Shown in pieces: positions 31,049 to 41,523 of a stretch of DNA of 64,000 nucleotides. The notes beneath the pieces are model-generated. The model was not told the origin of the DNA. It saw only the letters and a list, made by a program, of their open reading frames with translations, and did not search any database. How positions within the stretch are numbered: the stretch's first letter is position 1; every line of letters starts with the position of its first letter. The stretch is from Clostridia bacterium (lineage in GTDB: Bacteria > Bacillota > Clostridia > Acetivibrionales > JAFADI01). The position numbers and the translations under genes are program-made. The DNA lies in assembly GCA_026417615.1 (NCBI GenBank), contig JAOACY010000013.1, forward strand, positions 1-64,000, read 5' to 3'.

Positions 31049-31288
31049 GCATCAAAAACCTGCAAGGCCGGCCTCGTTAAAGAAATAGGCACTATTCCAA
31101 ACCTTACAGCACAATTTATTGTTAAAAGGAATATTGCCAGAGCGGGCTGATTTATTAATTCAGTTTTTTCATTGGGAGTAAAAAATAAAGTTTGTTGGAG
31201 GCTTATTCTTTTTGTATTATATATACATACTAAAATCAGGTAATTAGGCAGAAAAGCACTTTGAATAGATTATTCCCGGAGGAATTGT

Positions 31289-32656
31289 ATGAATAAAACA
31301 GGAATTGTTGTATTATCAGCATTGGTTATTATAGTTCTGGCAGGTGCTGCCTTTATAACCATTATCAATCCTTTGAGGAAAGAGGACAATACTGAGCAAA
31401 TCAAAATTATTGATGCTTCATCTAATCCCGGGACTGAAAATGAAGAGTATTTGAAGCAAACCAAAGCAACGGCGCAGCAAACGGAAAGTGAAAGCACTGC
31501 AAAAGAAAAGGACGATTTGGTTATCAAGAATGAAGCTGTGGATGTTTTAAACAATTCTCCCGAGTTTGACATGAAAGTTTTACTGTCTAAGCTCAGTTCA
31601 GGCAAGACGGTTTTAAGGCTTGAATACTATCTGGATGGCATAAGCAGCGCAAAGGAATACAGCCAGGAGGATATACCGGAGCTTGCGGGTTTATTTGAAA
31701 AACGAGAAGGAAAATCTGGAAGCATGGAATTTAAGGTTATGCCTGCAAGTCTTAACACAAAAAAAAGCAAAGTTTATTTTGCCATAACCGGAAAGGCATA
31801 TGGTGAAGAAACGGAAACCTCTTTTTATGTAGTTAATCTTAAGGATAAAGCTATAAAGCGTCTGTTCCAGGAAAAAGGGAGGTTTTCTGAATTTAAGCTG
31901 TCCAAAAATCAGGAATATGTAGCCTTCAGCTTTTATGACAGTGCATCCTCAAGCATGTACCAGGAAAATTCACTGCTGCAGATAGTTAGCTGTGAAAACG
32001 ACTTGTTTTTAATATCCGGAAGCCGGAACACAAAAGGGGAAAGGATAGGGAACAACGAGGATTCCAGCTTGATTTGGGACTACGAGATGCTGGGATGGAG
32101 CTCAGGAAATGTGCTGAAGCTGAAGGAGACGGCAGCTCCAAAGTCAGGCGGCGGGGAGAAAAAAAGCAGTGAGGTGCTTTATGATGTTGCAAAAAATGTT
32201 TTTTTAAATCCTGACGGCAGCATAAGAAACTTAAAAGATATGGGTGCGCCACAGGGTAATAAGACCCAAAAAGAAAGCGAAGCTGTAAAGGTGTTAAGAA
32301 ATTTTTATTTATTACTTGCCGCCGACAAATATAAGGACGCATATGATTTGCTTGACGATGAATTCCAGCTGAATGCCTTCAAGGTTTTTGGATTAACAAA
32401 GCTGAGCAAAAGTGACATTGATGTGGAAAGCTTTGCAATGTACGGCAGTATCTTTAAGGCTGCGAGGCTTGAGAGCATACTGGAGGAAAAAACTGACGGA
32501 AGCCTTGCTTCCATTTATTTCTACCAGGCATATGCGCTGAAGGATGCCGATGATGCAAGGCAGCCGCTTGTGGCTGCCTTGAGAAAAACTGATAAGGGAT
32601 GGAAGCTGGTTGCGTTAGATGACGGGAATTTAAACGAGAAGCCGTTTAAGCAATAG
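31289..32656 (+). CDS. Hypothetical secreted/membrane-anchored protein
   Basis: N-terminal signal anchor NKTGIVVLSALVIIVLAGAAFITII; GGAGG RBS. Confidence 0.75.
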   Translation: MNKTGIVVLSALVIIVLAGAAFITIINPLRKEDNTEQIKIIDASSNPGTENEEYLKQTKATAQQTESESTAKEKDDLVIKNEAVDVLNNSPEFDMKVLLSKLSSGKTVLRLEYYLDGISSAKEYSQEDIPELAGLFEKREGKSGSMEFKVMPASLNTKKSKVYFAITGKAYGEETETSFYVVNLKDKAIKRLFQEKGRFSEFKLSKNQEYVAFSFYDSASSSMYQENSLLQIVSCENDLFLISGSRNTKGERIGNNEDSSLIWDYEMLGWSSGNVLKLKETAAPKSGGGEKKSSEVLYDVAKNVFLNPDGSIRNLKDMGAPQGNKTQKESEAVKVLRNFYLLLAADKYKDAYDLLDDEFQLNAFKVFGLTKLSKSDIDVESFAMYGSIFKAARLESILEEKTDGSLASIYFYQAYALKDADDARQPLVAALRKTDKGWKLVALDDGNLNEKPFKQ

Positions 32657-32691
32657 AATCAAATATAAAATATTTTTATGAGGTGGCATAT

Positions 32692-33276
32692 ATGTTAATA
32701 GTTGGTTTGAATGGCAGTCCCAATGAAAACGGAAATACAAAATTCTTATTGAACACAGTGATGGAGCAGGCGTCAACACTTGGGGCCAAGACACGTATTC
32801 TTGAAGCCGGCGAGCTGCTTTCTTCGGCAAAGCATGCCTTCTGCAAGGCTTGCAGCAATCCCTGCTCCGGAGCATGCTACAAGGGAACGAAGCTGGAGGA
32901 GGCCTTTGAAACCTTGAAAAAAGCAGACGCTATCGTGTTGGGAACTCCTGTCTACTTCGGAACAGTTTCAGCGCAAATCAAAGCTTTCTTTGACAAGACA
33001 AGAAAGCTAAGGGTTGAGAAGGCCTTTTACAATAAGGTTGGGGCTGGGGTCACGGTAGCCGCATCAAAATACGGTGGCCAGGAAACTACCATGAAGGCTT
33101 TACATGATATAATGCTTGTTCATGGAATGATTGTAGTTGCAGACGGCTTTGGTCAGGACGACTGCGGTCATCATGGGGTTTGCTCCCAAAGGCCTGCTCA
33201 AAATGATGAATTTGCCATAAAGCGGGCGCGGATTTTGGCAAAGAGGCTTGTTGAAGTGTGCGGATGGAGGAAATAG
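32692..33276 (+). CDS. NADPH-dependent FMN reductase / flavodoxin-like oxidoreductase
   Basis: IVGLNGSPNENGNTKFLLNTVMEQA, KKADAIVLGTPVYFGTVSAQIKAFFDKTRKL. Confidence 0.88.
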   Translation: MLIVGLNGSPNENGNTKFLLNTVMEQASTLGAKTRILEAGELLSSAKHAFCKACSNPCSGACYKGTKLEEAFETLKKADAIVLGTPVYFGTVSAQIKAFFDKTRKLRVEKAFYNKVGAGVTVAASKYGGQETTMKALHDIMLVHGMIVVADGFGQDDCGHHGVCSQRPAQNDEFAIKRARILAKRLVEVCGWRK

Positions 33277-33277
33277 A

Positions 33278-34039
33278 ATGCTGCATGAGTTTTCACGCAC
33301 AGAAATGCTCATAGGAGCAAAAGCGCTGAAGAAGCTTAAGGAGAGTAAAGTTGCGGTTTTTGGAATAGGAGGAGTGGGGTCCTTTGTGGTTGAAGGCCTT
33401 GCAAGAGCGGGTGTAGGCAAATTCATCCTGGTTGATGATGACCTTGTATGCCTTACGAACATAAACAGGCAGCTCCATGCAACCAGAAAGACATTAGGAA
33501 AGCCCAAGGTCGAGGTTATGAGAGATAGAATAATGGAAATCAACCCAACGGCTGAGGTTTCAATACATCAAAAGTTTTATCTTCCCGGAGAAGGAGAAGA
33601 CATTATCACAGATGACTGCAGCTACATAGTGGATGCCATAGACACAGTAACCGGCAAAATAGGACTGGTTATGGCGGCAAGACAAAAGGGAATTCCGATC
33701 ATTTGCAGTATGGGGACAGGCAATAAGCTTGACCCAACAAAATTTGAGATTGCAGATATTTACAACACCTCCGTGGACCCTCTTTCAAAGGTTATGCGAA
33801 AGGAACTGAGAAAAAGAGGTGTGGAAAAGCTTAAGGTGCTCTATTCAAAAGAAGAACCAAGAAAGCCTTTGGAAACGGAGGATTCAAGCTGCGATGCCGG
33901 CTGTATATGCCCAAGCGGCACGATAAGAAAATGCACCGTAAAGCACCGGATACCGGCAAGCATTTCCTTTGTTCCTTCTGTTGCAGGTCTTATAATAGCC
34001 GGAGAGGTTATTAAGGATATTATCGGATATGGAGGATAA
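33278..34039 (+). CDS. tcdA: tRNA threonylcarbamoyladenosine dehydratase
   Basis: VAVFGIGGVGSFVVEGLARAGVGKFILVDDDLVCLTNINRQLHATRKTLGKPKVEVMRDRI. Confidence 0.93.
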   Translation: MLHEFSRTEMLIGAKALKKLKESKVAVFGIGGVGSFVVEGLARAGVGKFILVDDDLVCLTNINRQLHATRKTLGKPKVEVMRDRIMEINPTAEVSIHQKFYLPGEGEDIITDDCSYIVDAIDTVTGKIGLVMAARQKGIPIICSMGTGNKLDPTKFEIADIYNTSVDPLSKVMRKELRKRGVEKLKVLYSKEEPRKPLETEDSSCDAGCICPSGTIRKCTVKHRIPASISFVPSVAGLIIAGEVIKDIIGYGG

Positions 34040-34041
34040 AG

Positions 34042-34719
34042 ATGTTTAATAAAAGGATAAATGTTTTTACGGGGCATTTTGGAAGCGGAAAAACCGAGGT
34101 TGCTGTCAACTATGCTCTTCAGATGGCTAAAAGGAATGAGAAGACAGCTATTGTTGATTTTGATATTGTAAACCCGTACTTCAGGACAACTGATGCCAGG
34201 GCAATCCTTGAAGAAAACAACATACGCACGATTATTCCGATGTTTGCAAATACAAATGTTGATGTGCCAGCCCTTCCGCCAGAAGTAAACTCGCTTTTCC
34301 AAAGTGAAGATTTCAAGGTGGTTCTGGATGTGGGCGGTGATGATTTGGGCGCAAGAGTTTTATCAAGATACATGGAAGAAATATCAAATGGCGGCTATGA
34401 AATGTTCTTTGTGGTTAACGTAAACAGGCCTATGACTGACACACCGCAAAAAATTGAGGAAATGATTGCAAGCATAGAGGAAAGCTCCAGGCTTAAGGTC
34501 ACAAGTCTGGTAAACAACACGAACCTTCTGCAGTTCACCACCTGGCAGGATATTATGGAAGGCCACAAGTTGATAGAGAAAGCATCACAAAAACTGGGCA
34601 TACCTATAGCCTTTATCAGCTGCATGGAAGAAAACTGCGGATCTGTTGCGGAACACACCTTTTCAAAAGTGCTGCTAATGGATAAAAACATCAGACTGCC
34701 CTGGGATAACATCTGTTGA
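34042..34719 (+). CDS. P-loop ATP-binding protein (MinD/CobQ-like) preceding the kor operon
   Basis: INVFTGHFGSGKTEVAVNYALQMAKRNEKTAIVDFDIVNPYFRTTDA. Confidence 0.85.
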   Translation: MFNKRINVFTGHFGSGKTEVAVNYALQMAKRNEKTAIVDFDIVNPYFRTTDARAILEENNIRTIIPMFANTNVDVPALPPEVNSLFQSEDFKVVLDVGGDDLGARVLSRYMEEISNGGYEMFFVVNVNRPMTDTPQKIEEMIASIEESSRLKVTSLVNNTNLLQFTTWQDIMEGHKLIEKASQKLGIPIAFISCMEENCGSVAEHTFSKVLLMDKNIRLPWDNIC

Positions 34720-34733
34720 TTTTTTGATTTTGC

Positions 34734-34762
34734 TTGAAATCAGGCATAAAGAGTTCTATAAT
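34734..34762 (+). promoter_or_regulatory. Predicted sigma-A promoter for korDABC (TTGAAA-N17-TATAAT)
   Basis: -35 34734-34739, -10 34757-34762. Confidence 0.65.
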
Positions 34763-34818
34763 AAAAAAAGGTCATGTCGGAAAAAGTAAGTTAAAGAAGA
34801 TAAAAGGTGAGGTATCAT

Positions 34819-35025
34819 ATGGCTAAGGTTATCTTTTATGAAGAAAGATGCAAGGGATGTAAGCTTTGCACCACCGTATGCCCGAAAAATATAGTGGTTA
34901 TGGACACTTCAAAGCTGAATCAGAAGGGTTTCCATCCCGCTGGAGTGTCTGATATGGAAAAGTGTATAGGTTGTGCGTTCTGTGCGACTATTTGTCCGGA
35001 TTGTGTAATTGAAGTAGAGAAATAA
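34819..35025 (+). CDS. korD: 2-oxoacid:ferredoxin oxidoreductase delta subunit (2x[4Fe-4S])
   Basis: CKGCKLCTTVCP...CIGCAFCATICPDC. Confidence 0.9.
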   Translation: MAKVIFYEERCKGCKLCTTVCPKNIVVMDTSKLNQKGFHPAGVSDMEKCIGCAFCATICPDCVIEVEK

Positions 35026-35043
35026 ACAGGGGGATTATTGGAT

Positions 35044-36099
35044 ATGGGTCAGAAATTATTGATGAAGGGCAATGAGGTAATCGCAGAAGCTGCAGTAAGG
35101 GCAGGCTGCAGACATTATTTCGGTTACCCCATAACTCCTCAGACAGAGATTGCCCATTACATGGCAAAAAGGATGCCTGAAGTCGGAGGCGTATTTGTAC
35201 AGGCTGAAAGCGAAGTGGCAGCAATAAATATGGTATATGGCGCAGCAAGCGCAGGCGTAAGGGTGATGACTTCCTCTTCAAGCCCGGGAATAAGCTTGAA
35301 GCAGGAGGGTATCTCCTATTCTGCATGCGCAGAGCTTCCCGCGGTAATTGTTAACATAGTCCGCTGCGGGCCAGGTCTTGGCGGCATTCTACCTGCGCAG
35401 TGCGATTACTTCCAGGCGGTAAAGGGCGGCGGTCACGGAGATTACAAAATGGTGGTTCTTGCGCCTTCAAGTGTTCAGGAGCTATATGAAATGACGGTCG
35501 AGGCCTTTAATATTGCAGATAAATACAGGACTCTTGTAATGGTGATGGGTGACGGTATTCTTGGACAGATGATGGAGGCTGTGGAATTCAAGGATAAGGA
35601 AAACATTGTTGCAGTTGACAAAAGCTGGGCGGTAACAGGGACAGGCATGAAGAGGGAAAACAATGTAATAACCTCCATTTATATAAAGCCTGAGGTAATG
35701 GAAGCTCACAACAACAAGCTCCAGGCCAAATACAAATTGATTGAGCAGAATGAGACTAAGGTGGAGGTCTATAACTGTGATAATGCAGATGTCATAGTTA
35801 CTGCATTCGGAACTGTGGGCAGAATAGTCAAAAATGTCATTAAAACAGCCGAAAAGGAAGGAATAAAGGTTGGCTTGATAAGACCGATTACTCTTTGGCC
35901 CTTCCCTGTGCATGCATTTGAGAAATACGCACAAACACCGAAAGCTTTTCTTTCAGTAGAGCTTAATGCCGGCCAGATGGTAGAGGATGTCAGGCTTGCG
36001 GTTAACGGCAGGCGTCCTGTGCATTTCCACGGACGTACCGGCGGCATGATTGTAACCCAGCAGGAAATACTGGATAAAATAAAAGAGATAATTAAGTGA
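35044..36099 (+). CDS. korA: 2-oxoacid (KorA/VorB type) ferredoxin oxidoreductase alpha subunit
   Basis: KGNEVIAEAAVRAGCRHYFGYPITPQTEIAHYMAKRMPEVGGVFVQAESEVAAINMVYGAASAGVRVMTSSSSPG. Confidence 0.94.
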   Translation: MGQKLLMKGNEVIAEAAVRAGCRHYFGYPITPQTEIAHYMAKRMPEVGGVFVQAESEVAAINMVYGAASAGVRVMTSSSSPGISLKQEGISYSACAELPAVIVNIVRCGPGLGGILPAQCDYFQAVKGGGHGDYKMVVLAPSSVQELYEMTVEAFNIADKYRTLVMVMGDGILGQMMEAVEFKDKENIVAVDKSWAVTGTGMKRENNVITSIYIKPEVMEAHNNKLQAKYKLIEQNETKVEVYNCDNADVIVTAFGTVGRIVKNVIKTAEKEGIKVGLIRPITLWPFPVHAFEKYAQTPKAFLSVELNAGQMVEDVRLAVNGRRPVHFHGRTGGMIVTQQEILDKIKEIIK

Positions 36100-36109
36100 G
36101 GTATGACAG

Positions 36110-36856
36110 ATGGCTACAGTATTTAAGAAACCGCACGCTTTAAAGGATCTTTCGATGCATTATTGTCCGGGCTGTACGCACGGTATAATCCACAGACTGG
36201 TTGCAGAGGTCATAGACGAACTTGGCATAGAGGGTAAGACGATCGGCGTATCGCCGGTAGGTTGTTCTTATAATAATTATGAATATTTCAACTGCGATAT
36301 GGTGCAGGCGGCACATGGAAGAGCGCCGGCAGTCGGAACAGGAGTAAAGAGAGCCAATCCTGATAATTATGTATTCACCTACCAGGGGGATGGTGACCTT
36401 GCTGCCATAGGCACCGCGGAGATCGTTCATGCAGCTACCAGGGGAGAAAAGATAACAACCATATTTGTGAACAATGCAATATACGGTATGACGTCAGGTC
36501 AGCTGGCTCCCACAACACTTTTGAATCAGGTGACAACCACTTCACCCTTTGGAAGAAAGCCGGAGGTTCATGGTTTTCCGATCAAGGTTTCGGAGATGAT
36601 TTCTACCTTGGAGGGAGCAGTCTATGTTGAACGTGTTTCCGTCCATGATATAAAAAATATAATAAATGCCAAAAAGGCTATTAAAAAGGCCTTTAAGGTG
36701 CAGATGGCAAATAAGGGCTTTTCAATGGTTGAAGTATTGTCAACCTGCCCCACTAACTGGGGAATGAATCCAACAGAAGCTTTAAGGTGGCTTCAGGATA
36801 ATATGATACCGTTCTATCCCTTGGGCAACTTCAAGGGAAAGGACCTGGAGGTGTAA
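36110..36856 (+). CDS. korB: 2-oxoacid:ferredoxin oxidoreductase beta subunit (TPP binding)
   Basis: MHYCPGCTHGIIHRLVAEVIDELG, GRAPAVGTGVKRANPDNYVFTYQGDGDLAAIGTAEIVHAATRGEKITTIFVNNAIYGMTSGQ. Confidence 0.95.
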   Translation: MATVFKKPHALKDLSMHYCPGCTHGIIHRLVAEVIDELGIEGKTIGVSPVGCSYNNYEYFNCDMVQAAHGRAPAVGTGVKRANPDNYVFTYQGDGDLAAIGTAEIVHAATRGEKITTIFVNNAIYGMTSGQLAPTTLLNQVTTTSPFGRKPEVHGFPIKVSEMISTLEGAVYVERVSVHDIKNIINAKKAIKKAFKVQMANKGFSMVEVLSTCPTNWGMNPTEALRWLQDNMIPFYPLGNFKGKDLEV

Positions 36857-36860
36857 ATAT

Positions 36861-37397
36861 ATGAGCGTTCAGCAGGAAATAATCATAGCAGGTTTCGGAG
36901 GACAGGGCATTTTATCTGCCGGCAGGCTGATTGCCTATGCGGGAATGCTGGATAATAAGAACGTTTCATGGCTTCCGTCCTATGGGCCGGAAATGAGGGG
37001 CGGAACGGCAAACTGCCATGTAATCGTATCTGACGAGCCTGTGGGCTCCCCTATACTGAACAAGGCCACATCAATCATAGTAATGAATGGCCCTTCCCTC
37101 GATAAGTTTGAGGGAATTGTTTCACCCGGGGGGCTTGTTATAACAGACAGCTCGCTTGTGGGCAAAAGCCCAAAGAGGACGGATGTGGATGTCAGTGAGA
37201 TACCGGCTTCAAGGATAGCTTCGGAAATGGGAAATGCAACATATGCGTCAATAATACTTCTTGGAAAGCTTGTAGCAAAGACGGGTGTAATATCAAAGGA
37301 GAGCTTTGAAGAGGCGCTTAAGGAAGTGCTGCCTCCGAAGTACCACCATCTCATACCTGAAGAAATGAAGGCCTTCGAATTGGGCATGAATTACTGA
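36861..37397 (+). CDS. korC: 2-oxoacid:ferredoxin oxidoreductase gamma subunit
   Basis: QEIIIAGFGGQGILSAGRLIAYAGMLDNKNVSWLPSYGPEMRGGTANCHVIVSDEPVGSP. Confidence 0.95.
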   Translation: MSVQQEIIIAGFGGQGILSAGRLIAYAGMLDNKNVSWLPSYGPEMRGGTANCHVIVSDEPVGSPILNKATSIIVMNGPSLDKFEGIVSPGGLVITDSSLVGKSPKRTDVDVSEIPASRIASEMGNATYASIILLGKLVAKTGVISKESFEEALKEVLPPKYHHLIPEEMKAFELGMNY

Positions 37398-37444
37398 TTA
37401 ACACAAAAAAAGTGCGTTTAACAATGCACTTTTTTTGTGTTAAT
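37397..37444 (+). terminator. Long perfect hairpin terminator after korC
   Basis: ATTAACACAAAAAAAGTGC - loop - GCACTTTTTTTGTGTTAAT (19 bp perfect stem). Confidence 0.85.
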
Positions 37445-37539
37445 TAATTTAAACAAAACATTACATTGGCTTAATATTAACACAACAAGAAAAAAATAAA
37501 ATTATGTAGAAAAATATGTATTATTTTTAAACTTGGTGT

Positions 37540-39294
37540 GTGATAAATATGGGTCAAGTTAACAGCGAGATTTTAAAAAGGTTTAAAACCGTTCTTGATG
37601 ATGTTGTTTTAAATAAAAGCATTGATGTTTTCTACCAGCCGATAATTTCTCTTGTAGATGGCAGCACTATAGGATATGAAGCTTTATGCAGAGGCCCGAA
37701 AAATTGCCTTGTCCGCAATTCCGGCGCTTTGTTCCAGGCTGCGGCAAGCTCGGAAAAACTTCATGAGGTGGAGTACCTGTGCAAGTGCAAAATATTAGAA
37801 CGCTCAACAGATATTTCTAAAAATCATTTTATATTTACTAATATTGAGACAGTTCTTGTTGAGGATGAGTCTTTTCATAATAATTACTTGAGCGAGATTC
37901 AAAAACATTTTAAAGATATCAACCCTTCCAGGATTGTTTTTGAAATAAAAGAAAATAGTATAATTGAAGAATACAGCCAATTTTTTAAGGGCGTTCAGAG
38001 GTTGACAAGCCTAGGATGCAGAATTGCTGCTGACAGGGTAGGCGGAAGGTCTGGGGGCATGAGAATGCTGACGGACAAAGATATTGAGTTTATAAAGCTG
38101 GATTTAAGTCTGGTCAAAGGAGTATGTGAAAGCACAGAAAAGCAGGCTTTGATAAAGCTGCTATGCGATTTCTGCAGCCAAACCGGGAAAAAGCTTATTG
38201 CGGTAGGAATAGAGAATGAGGAAGATTTAAAAGCATTGATAGAACTAGGTGTACATATGGGGCAGGGTTATCTGTTCGGAAAACCTTCCGATACACCTTG
38301 TGAAGCAAGCCAAAGCATGAAGGAATTAATTGCAAAAGCAAACAGCAATCCGATGATTAGCACCATTAGTAATAAAAATTCTACTGTTGCAATAATAGGA
38401 GAGGTATGCACCGAGTGCATGTCAATATCTCCTGAAACCATGGGTGAAGAGGCTGCGGAAATTTTTAAAAGAAACGAGAATCTCCAAGGCTTGCCTGTAG
38501 TTGAAGGAAAAAGGGTTGTGGGATTGCTTGTGAAGGAAAGCTTTTTGGCTAAGCTGGCCACACAGTACGGTGTTTCATTGTTTATGAAAAGGCCGGTGAA
38601 GCTTTTGATGGACAGTGAACCTATGGTGGTGGATTTCAATGAGCCCTTCTATGACGTGGCCAGATCTGCAGCAGCAAGAATCAACAGCAGGCTTTATGAT
38701 TATATAATTATTACAAAGGATGAAGAGTATGTTGGAATTGCTACTGTTAAGGATATTTTGGAAAAATCCACCTCTCTTGAAGTAAATCAGGCAAAATATA
38801 TAAATTCCTTCTCAGGACTTCCAGGAAAGGAACTTGCTGACAGTGTTCTTGCAGATTTAGCCAGGAGGAACGCACCCTTTTCTGTTATCAGCGTATCATT
38901 GGAGAATTTCGGAGCGTTCGGCAAGTGTTATGGAACTGAAAATGCCGATAATGCAGTACTTATGCTTAAGAGCATAATTATTAAAAGTTTAGGCAGGCAT
39001 CACTATGAGAATGCTTTTGTGGGACACTTGGGAAAGGATGAATTCATTATCGTGATAGATAAATGCACAAGAGATGATTCAATTTGCCTGGAAATACAAA
39101 AAGAGTTTTCTCAATCAATTGCCGAACTCTACAAAAAGTCAGAAAAACAGCTTCAGCCTTCAGAAAACATATCTTTAAGCCTTTTTGCAATAAACAACGA
39201 AGGCAGGAGGTTTGAAAGCAAATACCATATATACGATGAATTGTACAAAAGCAAGTGGGAAAACAGCGGAAAAATAAAGGAAGGGTGTGCTTAA
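37540..39294 (+). CDS. EAL-CBS-GGDEF domain protein with degenerate catalytic motifs
   Basis: VFYQPIISLVDGSTIGYEALCRG, ADRVGGRSGGMRML, IKLDLSLV, IAVGIENEEDL, MGQGYLFGKP; two CBS-like repeats; GHLGKDEFIIVID. Confidence 0.88.
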   Translation: MINMGQVNSEILKRFKTVLDDVVLNKSIDVFYQPIISLVDGSTIGYEALCRGPKNCLVRNSGALFQAAASSEKLHEVEYLCKCKILERSTDISKNHFIFTNIETVLVEDESFHNNYLSEIQKHFKDINPSRIVFEIKENSIIEEYSQFFKGVQRLTSLGCRIAADRVGGRSGGMRMLTDKDIEFIKLDLSLVKGVCESTEKQALIKLLCDFCSQTGKKLIAVGIENEEDLKALIELGVHMGQGYLFGKPSDTPCEASQSMKELIAKANSNPMISTISNKNSTVAIIGEVCTECMSISPETMGEEAAEIFKRNENLQGLPVVEGKRVVGLLVKESFLAKLATQYGVSLFMKRPVKLLMDSEPMVVDFNEPFYDVARSAAARINSRLYDYIIITKDEEYVGIATVKDILEKSTSLEVNQAKYINSFSGLPGKELADSVLADLARRNAPFSVISVSLENFGAFGKCYGTENADNAVLMLKSIIIKSLGRHHYENAFVGHLGKDEFIIVIDKCTRDDSICLEIQKEFSQSIAELYKKSEKQLQPSENISLSLFAINNEGRRFESKYHIYDELYKSKWENSGKIKEGCA

Positions 39295-39313
39295 GCTGCA
39301 CACCCTTTAATTT
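39282..39313 (+). terminator. Hairpin between convergent genes
   Basis: AAGGGTGTGC-TTAAGCT-GCACACCCTT followed by T-rich sequence. Confidence 0.75.
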
Positions 39314-39326
39314 ATTATATATTTTA

Positions 39327-41420
39327 TTATATATTAAAGAGCATATCACCGTAAGTGGGGAAAGGCCATACATCAGCATCCACCATAGTTTCAAGCTTAT
39401 CAGCCACAGCTCTTAATTCGCCCATCTTTTCGAATACGTCAAACCTGTAGGAATAAGCTTGTTCATAGGTATCTCCATGCATAGCCTGAGCTTTTGACAA
39501 TGAATCCTCAAGCTCTGAAATCTTCTTCTTCAATGCAGCTGCCAGAGATGATACCTCGGAAAGTAATTCTGACTGAACAGATATATCAACCTCAAGGCCG
39601 GTAGCCTGAATTGAGTTTATAGAAGCGGCAAGGTCGGTTGTGAAGTTTATAACTGCAGGGAGTATCTGACGCTTAGCCATTTCGAGCATTGTAAGAGCTT
39701 CAATATTTATGGTCTTGATGTAATGCTCAAGGGATATTTCATAACGTGAGTGCATTTCAACCCTGCTCAATACTCCATGCTTTTCCATTACAGCCAGATT
39801 TTTCTCTGCCACCAGAGCCTTGATGGATTCGACGGTTGTACGGATATTGGGAAGACCTCTCTTTTCAGCTTCTGCAACCCACTCGTCAGAATAGCCGTTA
39901 CCATTGAAAATTATACGCTTATGATTCTTAACTATTTCAAAAATAATTTTTTCAACTTCAGCATCAAAATCAGCAGCTTTTTCAAGCCTGTCACAAATCT
40001 GCTCAATTTCTTCAGCTACTATGGTGTTAAGTGTAAAGTTGGCGGCAGCTATGGACTGGGATGAACCAACCATTCTGAACTCGAATTTGTTACCCGTGAA
40101 GGCAAAAGGAGATGTTCTGTTCCTGTCCGTTGAATCCTTGGGAAGCGGAGGAAGGGTAGTTACGCCTATATTCATAAGTCCGCCCTGCTTGGATGAGGTA
40201 GCTCCGCCTTTTTCTATCTGCTCAAGTATGTCTGTGAGCTGATCGCCGAGGAATATTGAAATAATAGCCGGAGGCGCTTCGTTGGCTCCAAGACGGTGGT
40301 CATTTCCAGGATTGGCAGCCGACACCCTAAGGAGGTCTGCATATTCATCAACAGCCTTAATTACCGCGCACAGGAATACAAGGAACTGTTGGTTCTCGTG
40401 AGGAGTATTTCCGGGATCAAGTAGATTCTGACCGTCATTTGAAGCCATTGACCAGTTATTGTGTTTTCCTGAACCGTTTACTCCGGCGAAAGGCTTTTCA
40501 TGCAGCAAGCATACAAGTCCATGCCTCAATGCAATTTTCTGCATAAGCTCCATTGTAAGCTGGTTGTGGTCTGTGGCTATATTTGTGGTCGCAAATATCG
40601 GAGCAAGCTCATGCTGTGCAGGAGCAACCTCATTATGCTTGGTCTTTGCGGAAATGCCAAGCTTCCAGAGTTCTTCGTCCAACTCCTTCATGTATGCGGA
40701 AATTCTTTCTTTTATAGAGCCGAAGTAGTGGTCTTCAAGCTCCTGACCCTTGGGAGGCTTCGCTCCAAACAAGGTTCTGCCTGTGAATATAAGGTCTTTT
40801 CGTAAATCATACATCTTTTTGTCAATAATGAAATATTCCTGCTCAGGGCCCACTGTGGTTGTAACCTGTGTGGCGGTAGTATTCCCAAAAAGCTTCAGCA
40901 AGCGAACAGCCTGCTTTGAAAGAGCTTCCATTGAACGGAGAAGTGGAGTCTTTTTGTCAAGTGCTTCTCCCGTATATGAACAGAATGCTGTAGGAATGCA
41001 AAGTGAATTATCCTTAATGAAAGCCGGCGAGGTGCAATCCCATGCGGTATATCCTCTTGCTTCAAAAGTTGCTCTCAAGCCGCCTGAAGGGAAGGAGGAT
41101 GCATCGGGCTCGCCTTTAATCAACTCCTTGCCGGAGAACTCCATTATTACTCTGCCGTCAGGTGTAGGATTGATAAAAGAATCATGCTTTTCGGCAGTTA
41201 TGCCTGTCATAGGCTGAAACCAGTGAGTGAAGTGCGTAGCGCCCTTTTCTATAGCCCAGTCCTTCATTGCGTTGGCCACAACCTCTGCCACCGCAGGGTC
41301 AAGAGGAAGACCTGCGTCAAGAGTCTTTCTCAAAGCCTTGTATGTTGCTTTCGGAAGACGCTCTCTCATGACTGAATCATTAAAAACATTTGAACCAAAG
41401 ATTTCTGATAGCTTTGACAT
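39327..41420 (-). CDS. glnA: Type III glutamine synthetase
   Basis: [93 protein letters not shown]. Confidence 0.97.
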   Translation of the reverse strand: MSKLSEIFGSNVFNDSVMRERLPKATYKALRKTLDAGLPLDPAVAEVVANAMKDWAIEKGATHFTHWFQPMTGITAEKHDSFINPTPDGRVIMEFSGKELIKGEPDASSFPSGGLRATFEARGYTAWDCTSPAFIKDNSLCIPTAFCSYTGEALDKKTPLLRSMEALSKQAVRLLKLFGNTTATQVTTTVGPEQEYFIIDKKMYDLRKDLIFTGRTLFGAKPPKGQELEDHYFGSIKERISAYMKELDEELWKLGISAKTKHNEVAPAQHELAPIFATTNIATDHNQLTMELMQKIALRHGLVCLLHEKPFAGVNGSGKHNNWSMASNDGQNLLDPGNTPHENQQFLVFLCAVIKAVDEYADLLRVSAANPGNDHRLGANEAPPAIISIFLGDQLTDILEQIEKGGATSSKQGGLMNIGVTTLPPLPKDSTDRNRTSPFAFTGNKFEFRMVGSSQSIAAANFTLNTIVAEEIEQICDRLEKAADFDAEVEKIIFEIVKNHKRIIFNGNGYSDEWVAEAEKRGLPNIRTTVESIKALVAEKNLAVMEKHGVLSRVEMHSRYEISLEHYIKTINIEALTMLEMAKRQILPAVINFTTDLAASINSIQATGLEVDISVQSELLSEVSSLAAALKKKISELEDSLSKAQAMHGDTYEQAYSYRFDVFEKMGELRAVADKLETMVDADVWPFPTYGDMLFNI

Positions 41421-41493
41421 TTAAATAACTCCTTTCAATTATTATATATATTAATATTTCCGGAAATTTTGATAGCTTGCACAAATTACTACA

Positions 41494-41522
41494 ATTGTAA
41501 CAGCATTTATGCTTGCTATCAA
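41494..41522 (-). promoter_or_regulatory. Predicted glnA promoter (minus strand TTGATA-N17-TACAAT)
   Basis: -35 complement 41517-41522, -10 complement 41494-41499. Confidence 0.55.
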
Positions 41523-41523
41523 T

